Source: Neurospora tetraspora
Lineage: Eukaryota > Ascomycota > Sordariomycetes > Sordariales > Sordariaceae
DNA: 64,000 bases
Assembly (NCBI RefSeq): GCF_033439725.1
Contig: NW_026944384.1
Coordinates: 6,076,001 to 6,140,000, forward strand
Direction: 5' to 3'
A program made the translations under genes and the position numbers. Positions within the stretch are counted from its first letter, which is position 1, and every line of letters begins with the position of its first letter. Below, piece after piece: positions 26,091-37,266 of this stretch. Under the pieces are notes generated by a model, which was given only the letters and a program-made list of their open reading frames with translations, did no database searches and had not been told where the DNA came from.

Positions 26091-27828
26091 TTACAGGTCG
26101 ATCCCTAGTATTGAGGCTTCAGGCTTGCTCAAGTGATTTCATCCCATCTGAGTTCATAAATATTTTGATAGTGATTTGGATTTTCATCTCTTCTTTGCTA
26201 CCGAGCTGGCCATATGCCCCATAGGGCATGGTATTTTGGATCTTATCTGCAAGACAGGACGACCGTAGCACGTGGCGTAGATCGGCCAAGCTAAGGTCAC
26301 CCTCGGATTAAAAAAGACTATTGACGGTTGAGAGGGGGAGATCAAGTGTAGCCCCCTCGTTTACTCTTTCAGATCGCATTCTCTCGCCGACATCCCTGAT
26401 CACCGTTCGTGTTGACTGCAGGTAGCCAGAAACACGTATCACGGCCGTATTGGGTGCTCCTTGATACTGAAAGAGGTCATTGACTTCATTTTGGGCCTCG
26501 TTCCCAGCCTCAAGCAAGCACTGGTCTCCATCTTTTGAGAGACACACATCTGCTTGACGTTAACAATATTGATCAAAAGGAATGCTGGATTGGGAACTGT
26601 ACCGCCATGACTCCCATGCTCGCTTCGTTCTCCTTCCTCTTACTTCGATTGTGACCTTGAAACTGTGGAGGGACGGGACGGGAAAGAGGGGAACAACCAC
26701 AAGGAGGAACGCAGCGTTTGTGGTCGAGGACAGAGTGTACCTCCCCCCTGACCTTTGTGGGATGTCACGAACCTGCATACAACCGAGCACCTGCCTTTTG
26801 TATTTCCCCCTTGTTAAAATTGGAGGAAAGAAGCTGTTGATATCTGTGGTGTGAGTCGGAGTCTGGAACTGAAAAGGGACAGATACCGCCGTGATGGAAT
26901 TCCCAGCAGTTCCTCCCTTCACTTCCACCAGAATGGAATCGCATTGCTTGATACAACACCACTAGGTAAGTAGTACGTAGACTGTGAACTCGCAAAGTTA
27001 CCTGTAGATGGATGGCAGAATGCCTGCCAGAAGACAGATGTGTGCTGGCAAACTTGAGCATGTTCGGCACAGCTCCCCTCACTTCTTGCCATCCAAACAG
27101 TCTCAAAGAGGCAAGAACCACGCAGCAAAGATTGGCATATGGCAGTGGTTGCCGGTTCAGAATGGTCAAGTGAATGGAAGTTGAGAGTCGGATCACGTCC
27201 AGCGCCGACCTACCAAAACCGGTGAATGGCTACAAAGCGGCCAAGGCAGGCAGGGTCAGGTCGCATGGCAGGGTCCCCTCCCCACACAAAGTGTCCTTCC
27301 AGAAAATTTCAACAGGAGGGAAACAGGAACCAGTCAGCCAGTGCAAACCACCCGCTTTTGCTAGCTCCCCGTTGTGCCCTCCTCGTTGAGTTTTGCCTGC
27401 CTCTGAGCCAGCCGACAACTGCTATTTATCTGTCCTTCCTGCCCGTCCTGCTGCTTTCTTTCCTACCGCAACATCACTTTTTCTCTACAGCAACAGTATT
27501 CGACTCCAGTCCTCTTTTCCAGGTAAGATCCTTCTCAGCTATTCCTGACTTTGCAGCACCCCGACACAAAGATCATCACCCCATTCTCTTCGAGGCACCT
27601 TATCGCCCCAGGTTTATCCGAATAAACTGTACGGGTCCCGATAAAGTGCTGCGATTTTAAACCCCACACCAAGAACTACCCCCACCTTTTTCCCATTTTT
27701 GCACGTCAAAGAAACTTTAATTGCCACCTACAACCTCTCCCTTTACTGACCCATCAACAACTTCGTCTCGACAGACTTTCAATACCCAACTTCGAACCTT
27801 CGATATACCCCCCCAAACCAACATCAAA
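26091..27828. other. Intergenic and long pyrimidine-rich leader of the zinc-knuckle gene
   Basis: Normal composition. From about 27390 to 27828 the plus strand is rich in C/T runs, typical of the leader of a strongly expressed Neurospora gene. No gene supported in 26091-27390. Confidence 0.45.
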
Positions 27829-29066
27829 ATGGACTCCTTCGCTGCTCCCCAGGGCCGTGCCTGCTTCACTTGTGAGTTCGCCAATACAATCTCTGCGCCC
27901 TAGCTTTCGTTTGCTTCGCCGGCGTGACACACAGCTGTCACCCGCGCTCGGTTTCTACAAAGCGTTGCGTCACCTGCAATCCCTTTCACACTTCGATCCT
28001 GCGTCCCCGGATGCTACACACACACGGTTATACACAAGGAAGCTTAGCATCATTGTGCTGCGCGCTGGCGTTGGGCTCGGACCTTGGTCCCAGGTCCCGT
28101 GTGCCGCCGCAGCCTTGATACTGTTGTGCTATGGGTTGCCGTGCTTGGACAGGGCAGAACATCACGAGTTCGAGATCTGTTCGTCGGTTGAGCGAGAGCT
28201 GTTGTACCAGAAGGCGAACAAGTTCTAAACCGTTTAGCCCTTACAGGCACCTGAATAAACCATTACCCACACAATGCCATATCAACAACAATCATCATGA
28301 GAGTGAGGGGAGAGATCATCTGACATGAGAGACATTAGGCGGCCAGACTACCCATCAGGTATGCGAAACATTCGGCGAGAGAGAGAGACACCCAGAATGG
28401 CGGACGGCGAAAAGATCGGAGAGGTATACGAGTCGTGTGTTTGGTCATGATGCTGACTAGAAACCAATAGGCCCGTGACTGCCCCAACAAGGGCGCTGCT
28501 AAGTGCTACAACTGCGGCAACGAGGGTCACATGAGTAAGTCCTCGCTTCGAAAACGTGTGCTTCTGAATGTCTTGCTGACAGTATCGTGCAGGCCGTGAC
28601 TGCCCCGAGGGCCCCAAGGACAACGCCCGCACCTGCTACCGTTGCGGCCAGACCGGCCACATCAGCCGTGACTGCTCCCAGTCCGGCGGCCAGTCCTCCG
28701 GCGCTGAGTGCTACAAGTGCGGCGAGGTCGGCCACATTGCCCGCAACTGCTCCAAGGGCGGTGCTGCTTATGGCGGCGGCTTCCAGAACTCCGGCTACGG
28801 CGGTGGCTACGGTGGTCCCCAGAAGACCTGCTACTCTTGCGGTGGCATCGGCCACATGTCCCGTGACTGCGTCAACGGCTCCAAGTGCTACAACTGCGGC
28901 GAGTCTGGCCACTTCTCCCGTAAGTCTCCATGTGTTTACATTTATCATGCACAAAGCTAACCACAATTCAACAGGCGACTGCCCCAAGGACTCCGGCTCC
29001 GGCGAGAAGATCTGCTACAAGTGCCAGCAGCCTGGCCACGTTCAGTCCCAGTGCCCCAGCGCTTAA
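27829..29066 (+). CDS. gis2: CCHC zinc-knuckle nucleic-acid-binding protein, Gis2/CNBP type
   Basis: Five exons: 27829-27871, 28339-28358, 28471-28534, 28593-28919 and 28975-29066, giving 181 residues. The protein is seven CCHC knuckles of pattern CxxCGxxGHxxRDC, running from CFTCGQTTHQARDC at residue 12 to CYKCQQPGHVQSQC at the end. A Gly/Tyr-rich linker lies between knuckles 4 and 5. Gis2/CNBP proteins bind mRNA and single-stranded DNA and associate with ribosomes and stress granules. Exon 2 is only 20 nt. It is needed to complete knuckle 1 and is bounded by an ATTAG acceptor and a GTATGC donor. Intron 1 is 467 nt, unusually long for this genome. Introns 2-5 have canonical donors and a GCTGAC or GCTAAC branch site. 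Frame and Cys spacing agree across all four junctions. Confidence 0.93.
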
Positions 29067-30214
29067 ATGCGCCCTGCTCGCCAGGTAACACCAACTACCT
29101 TTGGCGGCCTCGCTCATTTGCTGTCTAACCGGCCCTGACCTTGTTCACTTCTCATCACCGAGATGAAGAAGCAAGCGGGACCGGTGATAGACGGCTTTTA
29201 CTGGGGGTGATGACATGGTGCTGCGTTTTTGCGTTGCCTTTCTGGGGGACTTTTCAGTCCACGGGGTCGTTCTGCTGGTGTTTACTGGTCATCTGGATAT
29301 CCGCTGTTTGGGACTTTTTTTCACGGCGGGTCTCTTACACTTTTCTTAATTCTTCAACCTTTGCATTTTACGCGACACAAAACATCATGATGATCCGACA
29401 ACCACTGGGGAAATTGGGAAAGCAAAAAAGGTCTTTTCACCAAAATTGGCGTCTGGACGGCCAGGGGTTACCTCTTCAACCAACCATACCGTATGGGTCT
29501 TTCTACGATAAAAAGGGCTTGTGCAACAGGGGCGGGGCCATTGCACGACAAACATCTTGCGGGTTTCTGTTTTTTTTTTCACATACGGAACTTGAATGGG
29601 AAGGGAACTATCTTCATACTTTGAACGGGCATGAGGACATCATAATTATCCGAGATCTGACGGGAAAGCAAAATCGTATGGGGACTCATAGGTCAACGAA
29701 TAAAAAGCGCCGAAAGGCCGTGGTGTGCGATGCGAGCGTAATGCATCGATGATGAAACAAATTCTAGTCCTTTGCCTTGAGTGACGTGACTGTTGGTAAC
29801 AATCTGATGCTTGATAGGAATGGTGATACCAGAGTTGGAAGTTCAACAACGTTACCTTAATGGTTTGCCAGTTGTTCGCTCTGGAGAGGCTTTGACTTGG
29901 TCGGCACGTCAATCTCTCAACTAGACCCGACCTTGGCTGGACACCAAGTTCACATTGAAGTCGACACCAGAAGTCTACACCTGAGACAAGCTCCAAGGTA
30001 GAAGTCACACGCGGAAGCAGACTAGCTGAATGACTAAGGGTATCCAGAATGTCATGATGGTAGTGAACACAACAGAATTGGAACGCTATTCATGCAATAG
30101 TTCTATATCATCAACACCGCCCACCGTCCATTCCCAGCCGCGGCGCCATCATATCCTGTCCTATCCTGTCCTGTTTTCCCCTTTTTACTTTGTTCCTATT
30201 TCCCTTCAAACCGC
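29067..30214. other. Convergent intergenic region
   Basis: 3' regions of the zinc-knuckle gene and the acyl-CoA dehydrogenase gene. One open frame at 29141-29752 reads through but shows no family features. No RNA gene recognised. Confidence 0.45.
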
Positions 30215-31845
30215 TTACAAGACAGCCTTGGGCATAAACTTCATAGCCTGCCTGACACCAAGATCACCAAGGACCTCCTCAGCACCACCAAGGATAGCAT
30301 CGAACTTGTAGCCGCGGTTGAAGTTCTCGATGACGCGACCCATGCCCGTCTGGGTCAGGCCACGACCACCCCAGATCTGCACGGACTCGTCGGCGATCTC
30401 GTGGGCGGCGCGGGTGCACGACATCTTGAGAAGGGCGATGGGACCGCCGAGGTGCTTGGCTTGTTCGGAGTAGGGCATGTGGTTCATTTGGTAGCTGTTA
30501 CAGGTTAGTTAGACGGACACACAAAGAAGGAGGATTGTTTTTTCATAGAGGAGGGAGCTGCTTACGTGATGGTCTCAAGCCAAGACTGGTGAGCCTCGCA
30601 AAGGGCAATCATCTTGGCCAACTTCTGGCGAATGACGGGCTGATCGATTAGACGCTTGCCAAAGACAAGACGCTGGTGGGCCCACTTGAGGGACTCCTCG
30701 ACGACGAGACGCATGTAGCGGATGGTGGCGCAGGCCATCATCCAGCGCTCGTGGTTGAAGTTGGAGAGGATGACATAGATGCCCTTGTTCTCCTCGCCAA
30801 GCAGGTTCTCGACGGGCACCTTGACGTTGTCGAAGGTGATGTACGTGGTACCGGCCGCGGGCGAGTACGAGGTCTTGATGGGCTTGGTCTCGACGCCCTC
30901 GCCGCGCTCGATGACGAGCACGGACAGACCCTTGTCGGTCTTGACGCCGGTGACGAAGTAGTCGGAGAAGACACCGTTGGTGATCCACTTCTTGGTGCCG
31001 TTGACGATGTAGTGCTTGCCGTCGGGGGTCTTGGTGGCCGTGGTGCGCAGGCCGGCGACGTCGGAGCCCGCAAAGGCCTCGGTGATGGCCAGGCAGATCT
31101 TCTTCTTGCCGGAAAAGACCTCCTCGGTGATGCGCTTTTTGAGGGCCGGGTTCTTGTCGCCGTAGTTGAGGATGCACGTCAGGCCGATGACCATGCCGGC
31201 CATGTTGCCGTCCTGGAAGCCGCGGCACGCCACGCGCACCTGCTCCTGCGCCATGATCATGTCGTGGAAGTAGTCGAACTCCTCGCCCTTGACGGCGCCG
31301 TTGAGCAGGTTGACGCCGTGCAGGTGCTTGCCGGGGCCCATGCGCATGTGCAGGATGCCGGCCTTGGACATCTTGTCGATCAGGTCCTGGCTGATGAGCT
31401 CGCCGGTGCGCTCCTTCTCGAGAGCCTCGGGCGCCAGCACCTCATCGGTGAACTTGCGGATGGCCTTCTGGAGGCTGCGGTGGCTGTCGTTGAAGTAGGG
31501 GCTCTTGAACTGGGGGGTAAGCCAGAGGGGCTCGGCATAGGGCACGGGGGAGAGGTCGCCGGGCCGGGGGGTGATGATGGACTGCTTCTCGCCCTTGATG
31601 GTCCCGATGGCCAGGTCGTTGTACTTGATCAGGACCTCGTGCCTGTGGAGGTTGTAGAAGGCCGAGGTGGCGTCCGTGCCGCCGACCTGGCGGAGGACGG
31701 CCTCACCACCGGGGTGGGCGTCGAGGAACTCGGAGACATCGTAGACGACGGAGTCGATGATGAACCACGTGCTGTCCTCGGTGTTGTGCTTCTTGACCTC
31801 CTCGCGGGTGAAGGTCTTGTCGGGGACGTTTAGTACGTTGGCCAT
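30215..31845 (-). CDS. Cytochrome b5 - acyl-CoA dehydrogenase fusion
   Basis: Two exons: 31845-30566 and 30494-30215, 519 residues; the 71-nt intron is GTAAGC...CAG. Residues 1-80 are a cytochrome b5 domain with the heme motif HPGG (44-47) and a second heme His near residue 67 (YNLHRHEV). Residues about 110-519 are a complete acyl-CoA dehydrogenase: the central FAD-binding region contains CLAITEAFAGSDVAGLRTTA and KKWITNGVFSDYF, and the C-terminal helical domain holds the second half. Where medium-chain enzymes carry the catalytic Glu (IYEG) this protein has ILGGAEEV, the pattern of the GG-type enzymes. An oxidation of an acyl-CoA or similar thioester, with the b5 domain as built-in electron partner, is inferred. 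No targeting peptide is obvious. Confidence 0.9.
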
Positions 31846-33669
31846 TTTGGGGTATATGGGTGGGTATATATATGTGAAGGATTATAAACAACAACAAGAA
31901 TTACACGATTTGTCTACTTATACCCGGAGGAGGAAGAGAAGGATGATGATGGTCAAAATGGAAACAAGACAAAGACACACTTTACAACACACGGCGGATG
32001 GCTGCGGAACATCGTCACCTGGAGCAGACCAGGGGTTGATGATGGACGGCCTGCTCGGTTCTCGGTTCCCCAGCCCAAAACGGGTGTTGCTCCAAGAAGA
32101 CCAGTCGCAGGACGAGAGGCCATCGGTCTGCCTCGGCTTGCTGGATCGTGGGGTTGTGGAATGTGGGGAGCACGGGGCCACGTCTCCAATCTCCAATATC
32201 TTGATCATGATTGGTTGCTTTCTCTTGTCCTTCTCCAGCTTCCGGCATGTGATGTATCCCTGGCGGTTTGGAGAAGAGGACCACAGCATTGTCTCAATCG
32301 AACTTGTCAATACATTTTTATAACAAATCTTGGATGTTTTGAATTTGAGTTTGGTATATTCTTCAGTCACTCTGCTTTCTTGGTGGATGGATTTTCTTCG
32401 AGTGTTGGAAGAGGAGGAGATGGCGCCAAGTTTCATAGATGACCACCTGGCAGCGTGGATCGCGGCCCCAATGGGGCAGCTCGATGCCAAGCATTATCGG
32501 CTCCACTGCCAAAGGTCGTGTGTTCGTTACGGTTTTCGACTGGAAAGTTCAGCAAGGAGATAGTGCTTTGAAGAGGCCCAGAGCGTATGGAATTGAGATG
32601 TTGACTTTGAAGTGTGGTCTCGGATTGTCAAAGTGCTGTTGTTTATTGCCCATGTTTACTGTGTAAGATTGTCGTCGAGGGAAAGAGGCACGACGATTTG
32701 GCTGCTGGCCGTTGGCAACAGGCAACCCCTCATTGAATCGGATTCCCCACCTTGCGAGGACATACGTTCGCCAAAAAGAAACAGGACTTGAACTTGTCCA
32801 GTTGACGATCTAGAACAAAACAAAAACAGTGTTGCGGATCTCTTTACGACAATCCAGACCCTGCCCCTTGCTTCAAAGCCACGCTCATACTTATTTTGAG
32901 CTCTAGTTACGTCGAACTACCGTTCACTAGCTTGTTGGGTTTGACTTGCGGGCGAGCCCATGATTATTGCCTCAAGGTCATCAGCCAGTGTGTTTAGCCT
33001 CTTGTAAGTTGTTGACAACTAGCTTCTCCTTATTGTTCATCAAGGTGTTAGTCACGCTGAGCACACTCAATGTCTCCAACTCTCGCTTTCAACCGGCTCG
33101 AGTTTGATCCGGTCACTTTTACGGCATGCTTCAGATATCAGCTTCGATTGGTCACCAAATCTCAAAGCAACGCAGGATCTGGCATACAGTACCAAGCGGT
33201 ATCGTGAAGGGCCGATGGTAGTGCACACGGGACACAGGTAGGATGACGCTGTCCAAGTCTCGGCTATTTCAGCGAGGCTCTTATCAGCTGGTTTCAAGGT
33301 ACCCCTTTTGGTAATGTTCGGCTGTCTTCCGGTTGGACATTATGGGCAGTCAAACTCATCCAAGGGATCACTGGCGTTGACCAAATCCCATGAAGTCGCT
33401 CTTTCGCCAACGCATGGTATTTGATATACTGAATCGTCAAGCCTTTTATATATATTCCCCTTCATTGACCGCTTCCTCTGTTCGCTTATCAATATCACAC
33501 CGCCAAAGGCGTACTATTTACACTTATCGACATCGGGCTATCGAGCTCGGTTTTGAAAGACAGCTCTTGCATCCGTCTTCACAACGACACTCCTCAACAT
33601 TCCAACATTATTTTTGACATCCTCTGAGCTTGACCGGTTTCCTGTCACTTTATCTAGTCAAACTGCAAG
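31846..33669. other. Divergent intergenic region
   Basis: About 1.8 kb between divergent start codons. Frames at 31757-32323 and on the opposite strand look like chance. No repeats or RNA genes seen. Confidence 0.45.
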
Positions 33670-35487
33670 ATGGATGCTTATTCCATGTCCGTTGCTAGTG
33701 CTTCCCATAAGAGCACCTCGAGGATATATCAGGATCTGAAATCCTCCAGGTTGCACACAGTCTCGAGTTTCAGCTTCGACAAGTTGTCAAGTCGATTCGG
33801 CATTATGAACACATCTTCCAAGGTAAAGACACTCCGACCATAAGATGGCGAAGTCGAGGCATGCTTACAGTATATACCAGTCTGGCACAATGAATCCTAC
33901 GAAGAAACCACACGTTGGCGTTGTGGGAGCAGGCATGGCGGGTTTGCGGAGCGCCGGCTATCTACTCGAGCTAGGATTCCAAGTCACCATTCTAGAGGCA
34001 AGAGATCGCCTTGGCGGGAGGATATACCAAGAGAAGCTTCCCAACGGGCATTTCGTGGACATGGGAGCGAATTGGATTCACGGAACAAAAGAAAACTCCA
34101 TCTTTCAACTCGCCAAAGAGACAGGCACCATCACGACCAATTGGGACGGCGACGCAGCAGTGTTTGATGAGCACGGGCATATGCTCCCAGCGAAGGATGG
34201 CGAGAGGTATTCCACGATAATGTGGAATACCATTGCGGAGGCTTTTCAGTACTCGGACAAGCACAGTGCTGAGATCGAAACCAGCAGGTCACTCCTGGAT
34301 TTCTTCAGGGAGAAAGTAGTAGAGCAGATTCCGGAGACAGAAGAGGACTATGCAAGGAAAAGAGAGATTGTCCTCCAGATGGCGGAACTATGGGGCGCAT
34401 TCGTGGGCAGTCCTGTTGAGAAACAGAGCCTAAAGTTCTTTTGGCTGGAGGAGTGCCTGGACGGAGGTATGTGGACTTCTCAGGCCCGAATCGTGGATGA
34501 AACTGACAAGAAGCAGAAAACCTCTTTTGCTCCGGGACCTACCGAAAAATCATGGAAAAGATCGTAGCTCCAGTCGTCGACGGTGGTGCAGATATCAAAC
34601 TCCAAACCAGAGTCGCAGAGATCTTTGGCAAATCCAACACAGGCAGCAACACGGTCAAAGTCAAGACCACCGACAACCAATTCTACGAATTCGACGAACT
34701 CGTCCTCACCACCCCCCTAGGCTGGCTCAAGCAAAACCTGCAAGCCTTCCACCCTCCTCTCCCTCCCCGCCTAACCACGGCCATCCAAAGCATCGGCTAC
34801 GGCTGTCTCGAAAAAGTCTACATGTCCTTCCCCAAGGCCTTCTGGCTCGAACCCGACGCCGCCAACAACAACAACCGCACCGTCAAAGGTTTCTGCCAAT
34901 GGCTCTCCCCCTCCTACGCCTCCTCCACCAACCCCTCCCGCTGGACCAACGAGATCGTCGAGCTCGGCTCCGCCGACCCGTCCGTCGCCCACCCGACTCT
35001 GCTCTTCTACATCTACGGCGCCGAGTCCGAGTACGTGACCTCCAAAGTCCGCTCCCTTTCCTCTTCTTCCAGTTCCGGTGCCGATAAGAACGGCTCCGGC
35101 ACCAGCTCCGACCAAAACGAAGCGGCACAACAACAATTCCTCTACGACTTCTTCAAACCCTACTACTCCCTCCTCCCCTCCTACAACCCCGCCGATCCCA
35201 ACTGTCAACCGAGCGGGTATCTAGCCACCGACTGGCTGCACGATGACCTAGCGGGCAACGGGAGCTACTGTAATTTCCAGGTGGGGCTGCAAGAAGGGGA
35301 TAAGGACATTTTGGCTATGAGGCATGGTGTGCCCGAAGAGGGGGTGTGGATGGCGGGAGAACATACGGCGACTTTTGTGGCGTTGGGGACGGTGACGGGG
35401 GCGTATTGGAGTGGTGAGGATGTGGCGAGGCGGATTGCGGAGGGGTATGGGAGGAGTGTTTCTGGGGGGAGGGAGTCGGCTGTTTGA
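33670..35487 (+). CDS. FAD-dependent amine/polyamine oxidase
   Basis: Proposed exons: 33670-33822, 33881-34466 and 34517-35487, 569 residues. The second intron (50 nt, GTATGT...CAG) is firm because it restores ECLDGE-NLFCSGTYRK. The first is less certain: starts at 33845 or 33890 would give the same enzyme without the 51-residue Ser-rich leader. The dinucleotide-binding motif is VGVVGAGMAGLRSAGYLL, followed by EARDRLGGR and the substrate-side GANWIHG. The C-terminal FAD motif is VWMAGEHTATFVALGTVTGAYWSG. These belong to the flavin amine oxidase family that includes polyamine oxidases and LSD1-like enzymes; the length and lack of SWIRM domain favour a metabolic oxidase. A variable Ser/Gly insert lies near the middle of exon 3. 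Substrate is not determined. Confidence 0.85.
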
Positions 35488-37266
35488 TCAGTAGGATGAG
35501 GATGAGGATGAGGATGTTGGGGGAAGTGGATGGTCAGGTTTTGCGATAGGATTTAGCGGGCGGGGAGTTTTGGGATATGGTGGTTTATGGTTACATATAG
35601 CGTTTGTTTGGATTCAGAGGCGGGAAGTTGGGATACCGTTCCGGGTGGCGGATACACAAAGATATGGTCTGATAGATCGTCATGCTCTGTTTTATGGCGT
35701 TGCGGCGTTGCGAATTTGTGACACCCGGGCACTTTGAGTGATACCTGACAATTCGCAAATCTGTGGAACGTTTGGACATTGGTAATGGCGACGTCAGTGT
35801 TCAGTTTTTACGTGTTTCCGTTGATGCGCGTTCAGACAGTGATTTCCACCTGTTGACCTGGAGTTGAGTACTTGGGGCCAGGAAGAGGCCTGGACGAACC
35901 GGAGATGGATCTACGGGATGTCTGATAGCTGAGATCTACCATGGTAGTGTAGGGGAAAAGAAGCCCAGATTTCGTGGCCCTCAGACCAGCCTCCTCGGTT
36001 GAAGAAGAAGTCAAAACAAGTTCTTGGCCACTCCAACAGCGGGATAGACATGGCATCAAGACATTCTACGATAACCTGAAGCGAATGTGTGATGGCCCTG
36101 ATGAGCGGCCAAGCTACACCGTGACCGATAAGCACATGGTGTTGACCGTGTTGGAGGTTGAATGAAGGGAAAAAGGTCAACTGATTGGCGATACTGACCC
36201 CCTTGAGCCTGTCACGGGGTTGCCAAGCAGTGACCCCAGTACATGGAACTCCGCACCTCTATGTACCAGGGAAGGGATCGCTTACTGGCAGCGCTTGCAC
36301 CACCTCGGACGCCGATGACAGAACCCCCATGTTGAGGCGGCCCGGTTGATGCAGTTGATGCCCGGATTTTTAGTGGTGCACCCATTGCCCCTCACGACTT
36401 TGAACACTGGAACACAGCGTGCGATCCAGGCGGTTCAGTTCAGTTGGGAAGTACAACCACTGCCAATCAATTAACCGAACAACCTTGACGGCTTCCTCCT
36501 GGACATCCGCGCATTGCATGTTCCATTCTCTATCTACATAGCCGCCTTTGGGTGTTCACATTGATTCACAATCACATTCACATTCTTCAACCGCATCCTT
36601 CCATTATCACCTTTCTTCTTTCCCTGCAACCTCTTTCCTTAGTCAGTAGGCCCAAGTTGAGTCACGGCCTTTTAGTAACGCTTCCCATCTTTCTTTTCCC
36701 CCCATCAGACTGTGTCAGATCACGCCGTCGGATCGGTCCCGGTTCACGGTGTTCTGAAACAACGACAACGAACAGACTCCAGTTACAGGCTTCCCACTTC
36801 TCACCCGTGAACGTCACCAGCCCCGGGCTTCGCGTTATCTTATCAACAAACGGATAAGGCAACCGACCGACCGTTAGACTTTACAGAGACCGGAACTATT
36901 CCTAGACAACACAACCACAACCACCTCCTCACAGCCCTCTATACATATCTCCATGACCAACTAGTTAGACATACAACTCAGCGATGCCCGCGGTTCAATC
37001 ATGACCTTCCCCGTCTTCCGCTACCTCGTCCATACCGCTACTCGGCTTCCTGTTGGATGGTTGTTGTCCGCTCTTCAGTGATCCAGTACCCTTCATCTCA
37101 GTCTGTCTTGAAGAGGTTGGGTGCCGTTAACCGACCGACTTCGGCATCTAGACTTATACCCTTCTGCCTAGAACTACCACTTACAACACTCTCCCGCCAT
37201 ACCTTCACGACGACTTCCCCAAGAACTCGCATACGATACTAAACTTAATAACGAACGAACGACACC
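35488..37266. other. Intergenic and long leader of atg2
   Basis: Starts with a short GGATGA microsatellite (about 35490-35516). The 700 bases before the atg2 ATG are pyrimidine-rich and hold several upstream ATGs, including a three-codon frame ATGACCAACTAG near 36952. No other gene seen. Confidence 0.45.

Noticed and set aside
23660-26115. Possible inverted ends (AGGGATCGA) around the first AT-rich island
   Set aside because: Only about nine bases match before divergence, with no target duplication; too weak for terminal inverted repeats.
29141-29752. 203-residue frame downstream of the zinc-knuckle gene
   Set aside because: Mixed composition without motifs; best explained as 3' untranslated and intergenic sequence.
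30676-31833. 385-residue plus-strand open frame over the acyl-CoA dehydrogenase
   Set aside because: Antisense shadow with Asp/Gly/Val repeats typical of GC3-rich genes.
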